Shown here: positions 6,388-14,000 of the stretch, in pieces | Numbering within the stretch: the first letter of the stretch is position 1 | Layout: every line of letters begins with the position of its first letter | Assembly (NCBI GenBank): GCA_035493835.1 | Contig: DATJHO010000162.1 | Span: 1 to 15,029, forward strand | DNA: 15,029 bases | DNA from: DASZTU01 sp035493835 | Lineage (GTDB): Bacteria; Pseudomonadota; Alphaproteobacteria; Rhizobiales; Devosiaceae | Direction of reading: 5' to 3' | Program-made: the position numbers and the translations under genes | Notes under the pieces: model-generated | The model's database searches: none | What the model was told of the DNA's origin: nothing | The model's input: only the letters and a program-made list of their open reading frames with translations

Positions 6388-7751
6388 GTTATCGCAACGA
6401 CCAGTTGGCGGCGCAGGCGACGCAGCCATTTTCGCGCTTCGAATTCCTCGTCGCCGCGCGCTACCTGCGTGCCCGCCGCAAGGATGCGTTCATTTCGGTG
6501 ATCGCCGGCCTGACCCTGGCCGGCATCGCCATCGGCGTTGCCACGCTGATCGTGGTGATGTCGGTGATGAACGGTTTCAGGGCCGAACTGCTGAGCAAGA
6601 TCCTGGGCCTCAACGGGCACTTCACGGCCTTCCCGATCGAGCGGCAGTTCACCGACTACGATCAGGTGGTGAACAGCATCAAGGTCGTCCCGGGCGTGAC
6701 GCACGCGGTGGCCTTCGTGGATGGCCAAGCGCTCGCAAGTGGCACGGATCAATCGGCGGGGGTGAGCGTCCGCGGCATGGACCTGGCGTCGATCAAGCAG
6801 TTGCCGCTGCTCTATACGAGCAACAAGCAGGGCGGCTGGGAAGGCTGGGACTCCAGCAACGGCGTGGCGCTGGGCTATCGCCTGGCCCAGAAGCTTGGCG
6901 TGGGGATCGGCGACAAGGTGACGATCGTCACGCCCAAGGGCACGGAAACGCCGTTCGGGTCGACGCCGAATATCCGGTCCTATCCGGTCACGGTTATCTT
7001 CAATCTGGGGATGGTCGAATTCGACAGCTTCTACATCTACATGCCGCTGCACGCCGCCCAGGACTACTTCAATCTCTACCAGGACGTGCTGAAGCCGGGG
7101 ATGAAGAATCCCGGGCCGGACGCTACCGATACCCAGATCGATGCTGCCTATGAGCGGCAATACCAGGCGACCGGCGTCGAGATTTTCCTTACCGATCCGG
7201 ACGCCATCGACACGATGCGCAACAAGATCCAGCAAAGCGTCGGCCGTCCCATGGTCCTCACTGATTGGCAGCAGCGCGACGAGACGCTATTTTCGGCCCT
7301 GCAGGTCGAACGGGTGGTGATGTTCACGATCCTCTCGATGATCGTCGTGGTGGCGGCGTTCAACATCATTTCCAGCCTCGTCATGCTGGTGAAAGACAAG
7401 GGGGCCGATATCGCCGTGCTCCGCACCATGGGCGCGACCCGCGGCTCGATCATGCGCATCTTCTGCATGACAGGCACCGCCATCGGGGTTGCCGGCACGC
7501 TGATCGGCTTTACCCTGGGCATGCTGATAGCTTCCAACGCCGAGACCTTGCGGGCCTTCCTCTCGAACCTGATCGGCGTCCGGATTTTTCCGCCCGAGGT
7601 GTTCTTCCTTTCGGCGCTGCCCTCCAAGATCGATCCCACCGAGGTGACGGTGATCCTCGTCATCGCGCTCGGACTGAGCTTTTTGGCAACGATTTATCCC
7701 GCCTGGCGGGCTGCCCAGTACGATCCGGTTGAGGGCTTGCGCTATGAGTGA
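6384..7751 (+). CDS. lolC: Lipoprotein-releasing ABC transporter permease (LolC/LolE family)
   Basis: The 455-residue inner-membrane permease belongs to the LolCDE system, which extracts mature lipoproteins from the inner membrane and passes them to LolA. The N-terminus has the family stretch FEFLVAARYLRARRKDAFISVIAG leading into TM1 (about 36-59) and VMNGFRAELL. A large periplasmic domain (60-310) follows, then TM2 (313-334), TM3 (about 355-383) and TM4 (about 420-442) in the FtsX-type domain. It ends YDPVEGLRYE, as in the family. The start is a TTG (6384) whose TTGA overlaps the proS stop by four bases; there is no in-frame ATG before TM1, and the length up to TM1 fits homologues. The frame remains open far into proS, but that is a GC-rich shadow. 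Only one permease gene is present, so the exporter is probably a homodimer of this subunit with LolD. Confidence 0.93.
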   Translation: MSYRNDQLAAQATQPFSRFEFLVAARYLRARRKDAFISVIAGLTLAGIAIGVATLIVVMSVMNGFRAELLSKILGLNGHFTAFPIERQFTDYDQVVNSIKVVPGVTHAVAFVDGQALASGTDQSAGVSVRGMDLASIKQLPLLYTSNKQGGWEGWDSSNGVALGYRLAQKLGVGIGDKVTIVTPKGTETPFGSTPNIRSYPVTVIFNLGMVEFDSFYIYMPLHAAQDYFNLYQDVLKPGMKNPGPDATDTQIDAAYERQYQATGVEIFLTDPDAIDTMRNKIQQSVGRPMVLTDWQQRDETLFSALQVERVVMFTILSMIVVVAAFNIISSLVMLVKDKGADIAVLRTMGATRGSIMRIFCMTGTAIGVAGTLIGFTLGMLIASNAETLRAFLSNLIGVRIFPPEVFFLSALPSKIDPTEVTVILVIALGLSFLATIYPAWRAAQYDPVEGLRYE

Positions 7752-8430
7752 GGTGCATTTGGCGCTCAAGGCGGTGCATCGGCATTACGGCGAGGGCGAA
7801 ACCCTGGTTCGGGTGCTCGAGGCGGCCGATCTTACCGTCCACAGCGGCGAAATGGTCGCCCTGGTCGCCCCTTCCGGGGCCGGCAAATCGACCTTGCTTC
7901 ACATCAGCGGCCTGCTCGAACGGCCGCAGCAGGGCGAGGTCGAGATCGTCGGCCAGCCGACCACCAAGCTCGGCGACCGTGGCCGCACGCTGCTGCGGCG
8001 GACCACGGTGGGCTATGTCTACCAGTTCCACCATTTGCTGGCCGAGTTTACGGCGCTTGAGAACGTTTCGATCCCGCAAATGATCGCTGGCCATAGCCAG
8101 AAGGAAGCCGACATCCGTTCGCACTTCCTGCTGGACGTGCTCGGCGTGGATGCAAGGTCCAAGCATCGGCCGGCGGAGCTCTCGGGCGGCGAGCAACAGC
8201 GTGTCGCCATTGCGCGTGCGGCGGCCAACCACCCGCGGGTGATCCTCGCCGACGAGCCGACAGGCAATCTCGATCCGGCAACCAGCGACGTGGTGTTCGA
8301 GGCGCTCGGCACGCTGATCCGCGAGGAGGGCGCCGCCGCGCTCATCGCCACCCACAATTTCGACCTCGCCCGCCGGGCCGACCGCGTGGTGACGATCCGC
8401 GGCGGGCTGATCGTGCCGCATCGGGTGTAG
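7744..8430 (+). CDS. lolD: Lipoprotein-releasing ABC transporter ATP-binding protein
   Basis: The 228-residue ATPase powers the lipoprotein exporter. Walker A is APSGAGKST (42-50). The ABC signature is LSGGEQQRVAIARA (146-159), Walker B ILADEPTGNLD (167-177; D170, E171), and the H-loop ATHNFDLA lies near the C-terminus. The first Walker A glycine is an alanine; K48 and S49 are intact, and this variant is, as I recall, common in rhizobial LolD, so activity is likely. The ATG (7744) overlaps the permease stop by 8 bases (ATGAGTGA), a sign of translational coupling; an in-frame upstream start would add five residues with no benefit. It is the last gene of the proS-lolC-lolD operon and converges on the methyltransferase genes. 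Its last 17 bases (8414-8430) are part of a short direct repeat. Confidence 0.96.
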   Translation: MSEVHLALKAVHRHYGEGETLVRVLEAADLTVHSGEMVALVAPSGAGKSTLLHISGLLERPQQGEVEIVGQPTTKLGDRGRTLLRRTTVGYVYQFHHLLAEFTALENVSIPQMIAGHSQKEADIRSHFLLDVLGVDARSKHRPAELSGGEQQRVAIARAAANHPRVILADEPTGNLDPATSDVVFEALGTLIREEGAAALIATHNFDLARRADRVVTIRGGLIVPHRV

Positions 8431-8509
8431 GCGCACCGCGTCTGCACCCACACGTCCGCCGGGACATGGTCCACAAAGATTAAAGCTGCCGCATCGGGTG
8501 TGGGCGCAC
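8414..8509 (+). repeat. 23-base direct repeat copying the lolD 3' end
   Basis: The bases at 8414-8436, spanning the last codons and TAG stop of lolD, recur at 8487-8509 with 22 of 23 identical. The single difference turns the TAG into TGG. The copies are 73 bases apart start to start. This looks like a small tandem duplication or a slippage/recombination scar at the gene end. Confidence 0.8.
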
Positions 8510-8526
8510 TACGCCGGGCCCAAACT

Positions 8527-8625
8527 CGGCGTCATTCCGGCGGACGCCGGAATCCAATTCCGATGGGCTGGGCGCCCGCCTGATAGTCGGGAAGATGGAT
8601 TCCGGCGAACGCCGGAATGACGCCG
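8527..8625. repeat. REP-like inverted repeat pair, copy 1 (possible bidirectional terminator)
   Basis: The 29-base arms at 8527-8555 and 8597-8625 are inverted copies (27 of 29 pair) around a 41-base loop. Each arm also contains its own palindrome, ATTCCGGCG-NN-CGCCGGAAT (8534-8553 and 8599-8618), so the unit resembles two REP elements in opposite orientation. It lies between convergent lolD and the methyltransferase gene. ATTTT follows on the plus strand, so it may end lolD transcripts. A second copy of the family is at 14516-14603. Confidence 0.85.
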
Positions 8626-8648
8626 GGATTTTGCACGGTCCTGCCGGT

Positions 8649-9800
8649 TCACGCCGCGGCCAGACGCCAGATCGAGGTGATTTCCCCAGCCCGGGCGGCG
8701 TGCAGCGGGTCGTCCGGATCCTTTGCCCGGCCGTGCGACGGCGCGATATCAAGCCGCCCCAGGACCTGCAACCCGGCATCAAAAATCATCGCGAGCAGTT
8801 GTTCGCGCGTTCTAAGCCCGAGCCTTTCGGCGATGTCGGAGAGAATCAGCCAGCCTTCGCCGCCGGGCAGGAGGTGCTCCCGCAATCCGGCAAGAAAACC
8901 TTGGAGCATCCGGCTGTCGGGATCATAGACCGAGGCCTCGAGCGAGGATCCGGCCTTGGCCGGCAGCCAGGGCGGGTTGCAGACGACGAGCACCGCCCTC
9001 CCGGCCGGGAAGAATTCGGTTTCGAGCACTTCCACCCTGTCGGCGATGCCCAGCCGCGAAATGTTTTCGCGCGCACACGCGATAGCGCGCGTCTCGCTGT
9101 CGGTGGCAATGATTCGCCCAACGCCCTTGCTGGCGAGCACCGCCGCCAAGACTCCGGTGCCCGTGCCGATGTCGAAGGCAATGCTGTTCGACACTATCGC
9201 GGCGGGCAGCGGCGCCGTGGCCAACAACTCGATATATTCCTGCCTTGTCGGGGGGAAGACGCCGAAATGGGGGTGTATCCGCCGGCTCGCGAGGCCTTCA
9301 AGAGCCGGCACCTCGACCCCGTTCTTTCGCCATTCATAGGCGCTGATGAGGGCCAGCAGGTCTCGCAACGGCAGGACGGCCTCGCCGTCCAGTTCCCCGA
9401 AGACATCGCGCAGCGGCAGCGAGACGTCGGGCGCCCGCGCCAGCGGCACCCGCTGGCCCTCCAGCGGCAAGAGCAACAGGGACAGAATGTTGGCGCGCTG
9501 CGCCTGGGTTTGTCGATAGGCGTGAAATACCGCCCCGGCGCCGTCAGCGGGAGCAGCTGCCTTTTTCGCCTCGCGCTTGTCGATCCGCCGCCCGAGTGCC
9601 TGGAGCAGCTGGCGGGCATTGTGATAATCGCCTCGCCAGAGGATGGCGGTCCCCTGGGAGGTGAGCCGAAAGGCGGCGTCCGCGGTGAAGGTGTCGTCGG
9701 CGACGACCACCTGCCGGGGCGCCGGCCGGCCCCTGGCGGATAGCCAGGCGGCCGATTGCGCGACGCCGTTCTCAGTCCAGTCCAGCGTTTGCGCTTCCAT
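8649..9800 (-). CDS. Class I SAM-dependent methyltransferase with NPPW motif
   Basis: The 383-residue protein has an N-terminal region of about 190 residues (start MEAQTLDWTENG) with no motif I can name, then a Rossmann methyltransferase domain. Motif I is FDIGTGTG (209-216), the acidic strand end is IIATDSE (230-236), and motif IV is NPPW (275-278) in LVVCNPPWLPAK. NPPW/Y is typical of enzymes that methylate planar amide or amine nitrogen, such as PrmB/PrmC glutamine methyltransferases or RlmF/RlmG-type rRNA enzymes. The true target is unknown. I chose the ATG at 9800; its ribosome binding site is poor. A TTG at 9884, three bases after the stop of the upstream methyltransferase gene, would add 28 low-complexity residues and would explain translation by coupling. 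It converges with lolD. Confidence 0.85.
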   Translation of the reverse strand: MEAQTLDWTENGVAQSAAWLSARGRPAPRQVVVADDTFTADAAFRLTSQGTAILWRGDYHNARQLLQALGRRIDKREAKKAAAPADGAGAVFHAYRQTQAQRANILSLLLLPLEGQRVPLARAPDVSLPLRDVFGELDGEAVLPLRDLLALISAYEWRKNGVEVPALEGLASRRIHPHFGVFPPTRQEYIELLATAPLPAAIVSNSIAFDIGTGTGVLAAVLASKGVGRIIATDSETRAIACARENISRLGIADRVEVLETEFFPAGRAVLVVCNPPWLPAKAGSSLEASVYDPDSRMLQGFLAGLREHLLPGGEGWLILSDIAERLGLRTREQLLAMIFDAGLQVLGRLDIAPSHGRAKDPDDPLHAARAGEITSIWRLAAA

Positions 9801-9887
9801 GAAAAACAATCCGGTCGTTCGGCGATGCCCAGAAGTGGCGGCCGCTCTTGCGCACGCTTTAGGGGCGCCGCCGCCGCGGGACAAGGG

Positions 9888-10619
9888 TCATGCGCTGAAG
9901 CAATAGAGCCCGAAGAGGGCGGTCGGGCAGACGTAGAGCCGCCGCGCCTTGGGAAATCCGGCATCGTAGCCCAGCATGCGCCAGGTTGAGTCCGGCTCGG
10001 GAAAGTCCGCCGCGTGGACATGGGCGGTGATCGCCCGCCATTCGGCAGGCGACAATGCCGTCCAGGAGGAGAACTGCGCGTCCCACCGGTTCAGCCACGA
10101 GCTGCGCGGCTCGCCCTCGCGGCTCAGATTCTCGTAGATCAGCAACATGCCGTCAGCGGGCAGCGCGCGGCGGATGGTGTGCATGAAGACACGCTTCTGG
10201 CTGGTCGGGAAATGGTGCAGCGACAAGCCAATCCAAGCGACATCCGCCAAATTGCTGCGATCGGCGAGGCCATCGAGGATATCGGACTGCTCGAGAATGG
10301 CCTCGCAGCCGAGTTCATCCAGCGTCTCGGCGGCCAAGGCCAGCGCGGGGGCGGAAAAATCGATGCCCCGATAGTGCCGGACCTGCGTTCCCAGCAGCGC
10401 CTGGGCGCTGCAAGTCGCATCCCCACAGGCGATATCGAGAAAACGGAACGGGCGTTTCACCTCCTCCTCAAGAAAGCGGCGAAGCCGCCCATAGGCCTCC
10501 CGGTGAAACAGCAGATTGTTGTCGACCACCTTGCGGTAGACCGACCATTGCTCCTGGAACAGGGCGACGGTCGAGGAATTCGCCTGCGCCCCCCCTCCGG
10601 TTTGCCCGCCTGTCGACAT
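9888..10619 (-). CDS. Class I SAM-dependent methyltransferase (methyltransferase 11/25 type)
   Basis: The 243-residue, probably cytoplasmic protein binds S-adenosylmethionine through motif I LDIACGDA (61-68). GIDFS (85-89) gives the acidic ribose-binding end of strand 2, and IGLSLHHFP is the strand 4 region seen in small-molecule methyltransferases of this type. The first 18 residues (MSTGGQTGGGAQANSS) are low-complexity and may not be structured. The substrate is unknown. A weak purine stretch (GCGAG) precedes the ATG at 10619. The gene is the first of a two-gene minus-strand unit with the NPPW methyltransferase and is divergent from the SOS-box small gene. The two proteins share only the fold, so this is not a recent duplication. 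Confidence 0.85.
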   Translation of the reverse strand: MSTGGQTGGGAQANSSTVALFQEQWSVYRKVVDNNLLFHREAYGRLRRFLEEEVKRPFRFLDIACGDATCSAQALLGTQVRHYRGIDFSAPALALAAETLDELGCEAILEQSDILDGLADRSNLADVAWIGLSLHHFPTSQKRVFMHTIRRALPADGMLLIYENLSREGEPRSSWLNRWDAQFSSWTALSPAEWRAITAHVHAADFPEPDSTWRMLGYDAGFPKARRLYVCPTALFGLYCFSA

Positions 10620-10769
10620 CGCCGCTCGCCGCTGTTTTGCCGTGGAACAAGGGCCGGGAGACTAGCAGCGGGTGAAAGCGCCAGACAGTTGCACGCACCT
10701 AGTCACTTTCATCGAGGGGCGCGCGGTAACCACTTGCTAACTAATTCCGCCAGAGGCACATCCGTGTGC
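10620..10769. other. Divergent spacer, left part
   Basis: This spacer lies between the minus-strand methyltransferase and the SOS-type promoter. It contains only a short inverted repeat, GCACA-TCCG-TGTGC (10756-10769), next to the -35. I found no convincing promoter for the minus-strand genes, though one should lie here. Confidence 0.4.
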
Positions 10770-10798
10770 TGGACGAGAACAAAAGAGGAACGTATAAG
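10770..10798 (+). promoter_or_regulatory. Sigma70-type promoter containing a LexA (SOS) box
   Basis: The -35 TGGACG (10770-10775) and the -10 TATAAG (10793-10798) are separated by exactly 17 bases. The spacer contains GAACAAAAGAGGAAC (10777-10791), an exact GAAC-N7-GAAC. This is the reverse complement of the GTTC-N7-GTTC LexA operator established for alphaproteobacteria. A third GAAC overlaps the -10 end (10798-10801). LexA bound here would block RNA polymerase, so the promoter should be silent until DNA damage. Confidence 0.8.
10777..10791 (+). promoter_or_regulatory. LexA operator (GAAC-N7-GAAC)
   Basis: Two GAAC half-sites (10777-10780 and 10788-10791) lie in direct repeat with 7 bases between, and the spacer is A-rich (AAAAGAG). 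This is the arrangement of the alphaproteobacterial SOS box, not the CTGT-N8-ACAG palindrome of E. coli. Its place between -35 and -10 is what a repressor site needs. Confidence 0.8.
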
Positions 10799-10827
10799 AA
10801 CAAAAAGCAAACCAAAAGGAGTTTACA

Positions 10828-10926
10828 ATGCTGATCTTCGTAAAGGACCTGATGGCGTTCGTGGCGCTGGGGGCATTCGCCGCGGCAGCGCTGACCTGGA
10901 TGGATGTGCTTGCACGACTCATGTGA
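10828..10926 (+). CDS. 32-residue SOS-controlled membrane protein, candidate SidA-like division inhibitor
   Basis: The gene encodes 32 residues from ATG to TGA. AAGGAG (10816-10821) lies six bases before the ATG, one of the best ribosome binding sites in the window. Residues about 8-25 (LMAFVALGAFAAAALTWM) form one hydrophobic helix flanked by K6/D7 and D26/R30, so a single-pass inner-membrane protein is expected. The promoter upstream carries a LexA box, with the predicted start about 20 bases before the ribosome binding site. By family knowledge, Caulobacter SidA is a 29-residue, SOS-induced, single-helix inner-membrane protein that halts division through FtsW. This gene has the same size, topology and control. 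I also recall, without being able to check, that sidA lies beside dnaE. Orthology is an inference; the sequence itself is not one I recognise. Another membrane-acting small protein or a leader peptide for dnaE are alternatives. Confidence 0.72.
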   Translation: MLIFVKDLMAFVALGAFAAAALTWMDVLARLM

Positions 10927-11002
10927 AGCTGTGGACGGGCGTCCGCCGCGGTTGGCGTGAGCGCCCGCCAGTGCCACATAGGCAGGTCGAAAGAAGGCAT
11001 TC

Positions 11003-14000
11003 ATGAGCGGCCCCGGCTTCATCCATCTGCATGTGCACTCGGCCTATTCCCTGCTGGAAGGGGCGCTGCCGCTTCCCAAGCTGCTGGAACTGGCCAAGGC
11101 CGACAAGCAGCCCGCGCTCGGTATCACCGACACCAACAATTTGTTCGGTGCGCTCGAGTTCTCCGAAAAGGCGGCGGGGAAGGGAGTCCAGCCGCTGCTC
11201 GGCTGCGAACTGGCCCTCGAATGGGGTGGCGACGAACTGGCCCATGAACGGCCGGCCGAACGGGGACATTTCGGCAAGGGCAGCGTGGTGCTGATGGCGA
11301 CCGACCAGGCCGGTTTCAGCAATTTGTCAAAGCTCGTCAGCCGGGCCTACCTCGAAGGCGAAAACGGTCGCGCGGCCGCACGGCTTGACTGGCTGAACAG
11401 GGAAAACCTGGCCGGCATCATCTGCCTTAGCGGGGGGCCGGAGGGCACGATCGATCCGTTCTTCGCCAACGGACTCGAGGGACACGCCATCGAGCGGCTG
11501 GACCGGCTGCGGGAGCTGTTCGGGGATCGCTTTTATATCGAGCTGCAGCGGCACGGGCGTCCGCAGGAGGCCCATAGCGAGCCGCAGCTGATCGACTATG
11601 CCTACCGCCGTGGCGTGCCGCTGGTGGCGACCAACGAGCCCTATTTCCCCGCGCAGGGCGACTATGAGGCGCATGATGCGCTGCTCGCGATCGCCGCCGG
11701 CACCGTTCTGGCGCAGACCGAGCGGCGCAAGCTCACCGACCAGCATTTTTTCAAGACCCGGGCCGAGATGATGGCCCTCTTTGCCGATCTGCCGGAGGCG
11801 CTCGATAATACCGTCGAGATCGCCAAGCGGGCCGTGTACCGGCCGCGCACCCGCGGGCCGCTGCTGCCGCGCTTTGCCGCTTCTCCCGACCAGACGGAGG
11901 AGGAGGGCCTCGCCGCGGAGGCGCAGGCGCTGCGCGACATGGCCTATTCCGGGCTGAAGAAACGTTTCGACAAATTCGGCCGCGACGAGCGCTTCTCGGT
12001 CGAGGACTACGAAAAGCGTCTCCAATTTGAGCTCGGGATCATCATCAAGATGAAATATCCGGGCTACTTCCTGATCGTCGCCGACTTCATCCAGTGGGCG
12101 AAGGCCCACGATATTCCGGTGGGGCCCGGGCGTGGCTCGGGTGCGGGCTCGCTGGTCGCCTACGCCTGCACCATCACCGACCTCGATCCGCTCCGCTACG
12201 ACCTGCTGTTCGAGCGCTTCCTCAACCCCGACCGCGTGTCGATGCCGGACTTCGACGTTGACTTCTGCCAAGACCGGCGCGGGGAGGTGATCGACTACGT
12301 GCAGGGCAAGTATGGGCACGATTTCGTGGGTCAGATCATTACCTTCGGAACGCTGCAGGCCAAGGCCGTGGTGCGCGATGTCGGCCGGGTGCTGCAGATG
12401 CCCTACGGGCAGGTGGACCGTATCTCGAAGCTCATCCCGGCCAATCCGGCGAATCCGGTGACGCTGGCGCAGGCGCTCGAGATGGAGCCGCAGCTCAAGG
12501 CGATGCGCGACGCGGACGAGAACATCGCCGAGCTGATCGAGATCGCCCAGAAGCTTGAGGGCCTGTATCGCCATGCCTCGACGCATGCTGCCGGCATCGT
12601 GGTCGGCGAGCGGCCGCTAACTGAGCTGGTGCCCATGTACCGCGATCCGCGCTCGGACATGCCGGTGACCCAGTACAGCATGAAATGGGTCGAGCCCGCG
12701 GGGCTGGTGAAGTTCGACTTCCTCGGCCTCAAGACGCTGACGACGCTCGACTACACCGTCAAGATGATCAACCGGAACGGCACCAAGTTCGCCCTCAGCG
12801 ACATGCCGATCGACGACAAGCCGACGTTCGAGATGCTGACCCGCGGGGACACGCTCGGGGTGTTCCAGGTCGAAGGCGCGGGCATGCGGCGGGCGCTTGT
12901 CGACATCAAGCCGGATCGTTTCGAGGACCTTATCGCGCTCGTGGCGCTCTACCGCCCGGGCCCCATGGCCAATATTCCGATCTATTGTGCGCGAAAAGCC
13001 GGCACCGAGCAGACGGAGTATCTGCATCCGCTGCTGGAGCCGATTCTGGCGCCCACCTATGGCGTCATCACCTATCAGGAGCAGGTGCAGCAGATCGCCA
13101 AGGATCTGGCCGGCTATACGCTGGCCGAAGCCGACCTGCTGCGCCGTGCCATGGGCAAGAAGATCAAGGCGGAAATGGACGCCCAGCGCGGACGCTTCCT
13201 GGATGGGGCTGAGAAGCAGCACGGCATCGCCCGGGCATTGGCCTCGACGATCTTCGATGCCTGCGCGAAATTCGCCGAATACGGTTTTAACAAGTCGCAC
13301 TCGGCCCCTTACGGCTACATCACCTACCAGACGGCCTACCTCAAGGCGCACTACACGCAGGAATTCATCGCCGCCTCGATGACGCTCGACATGGGCAACA
13401 CCGACAAGCTCAATGATTTCCGCCGCGACGCCAAGAAGCACGGCATCACGGTGCTGCCCCCCTGCGTCAACAAGTCGGACGCGGTGTTTTCGGCGCGCGA
13501 TGGCAAGATTTTCTACGCCATCGGCGCGATCAAAGGGGTGGGGCAGGCGGTGGCCGAACACATCGTGGCCGCCCGGGGCGACAAGCGGTTCACCGACCTG
13601 GCCGATTTCGCCTCCCGGGTCGATCCGCGCATCATCAATCGCCGGACGCTTGAGACGCTGGTCAACGCGGGTGCCTTCGACGACATCTCGCCGCGCCGCG
13701 AGCAGGCGTTTGCGGCGATGGATGCCATCATCGGGACGGCGCAGCGCCTCAGCGCCGACAAATCGAATGGCATCGTCGACATGTTCGCCGCCGATACGCC
13801 CGAGCCGATCACCCTGGCACAGAATGTTGAGCCCTGGAGCTTGACGGAGCGGTTGGAGCGCGAGCGGACGGCGATCGGCTTTCACGTCTCGGCCCATCCG
13901 CTCGATGAATATGCTCCGCATTTCGACCGGCTGAAAGTCATGCTGTGGTCCGATTTTGAACGGGAAATCAAGGAACACGGGGCCTCGGCCGGCCGGCTTG

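Noticed and set aside
4996..6429. 477-residue open frame antisense to proS
   Set aside because: It is fully covered by proS, with a composition typical of antisense shadows (V/H/D/R-rich, no motifs).
8595..9743. 382-residue plus-strand open frame over the methyltransferase gene
   Set aside because: It is a shadow; the minus strand has clear SAM-binding and NPPW motifs in this interval.
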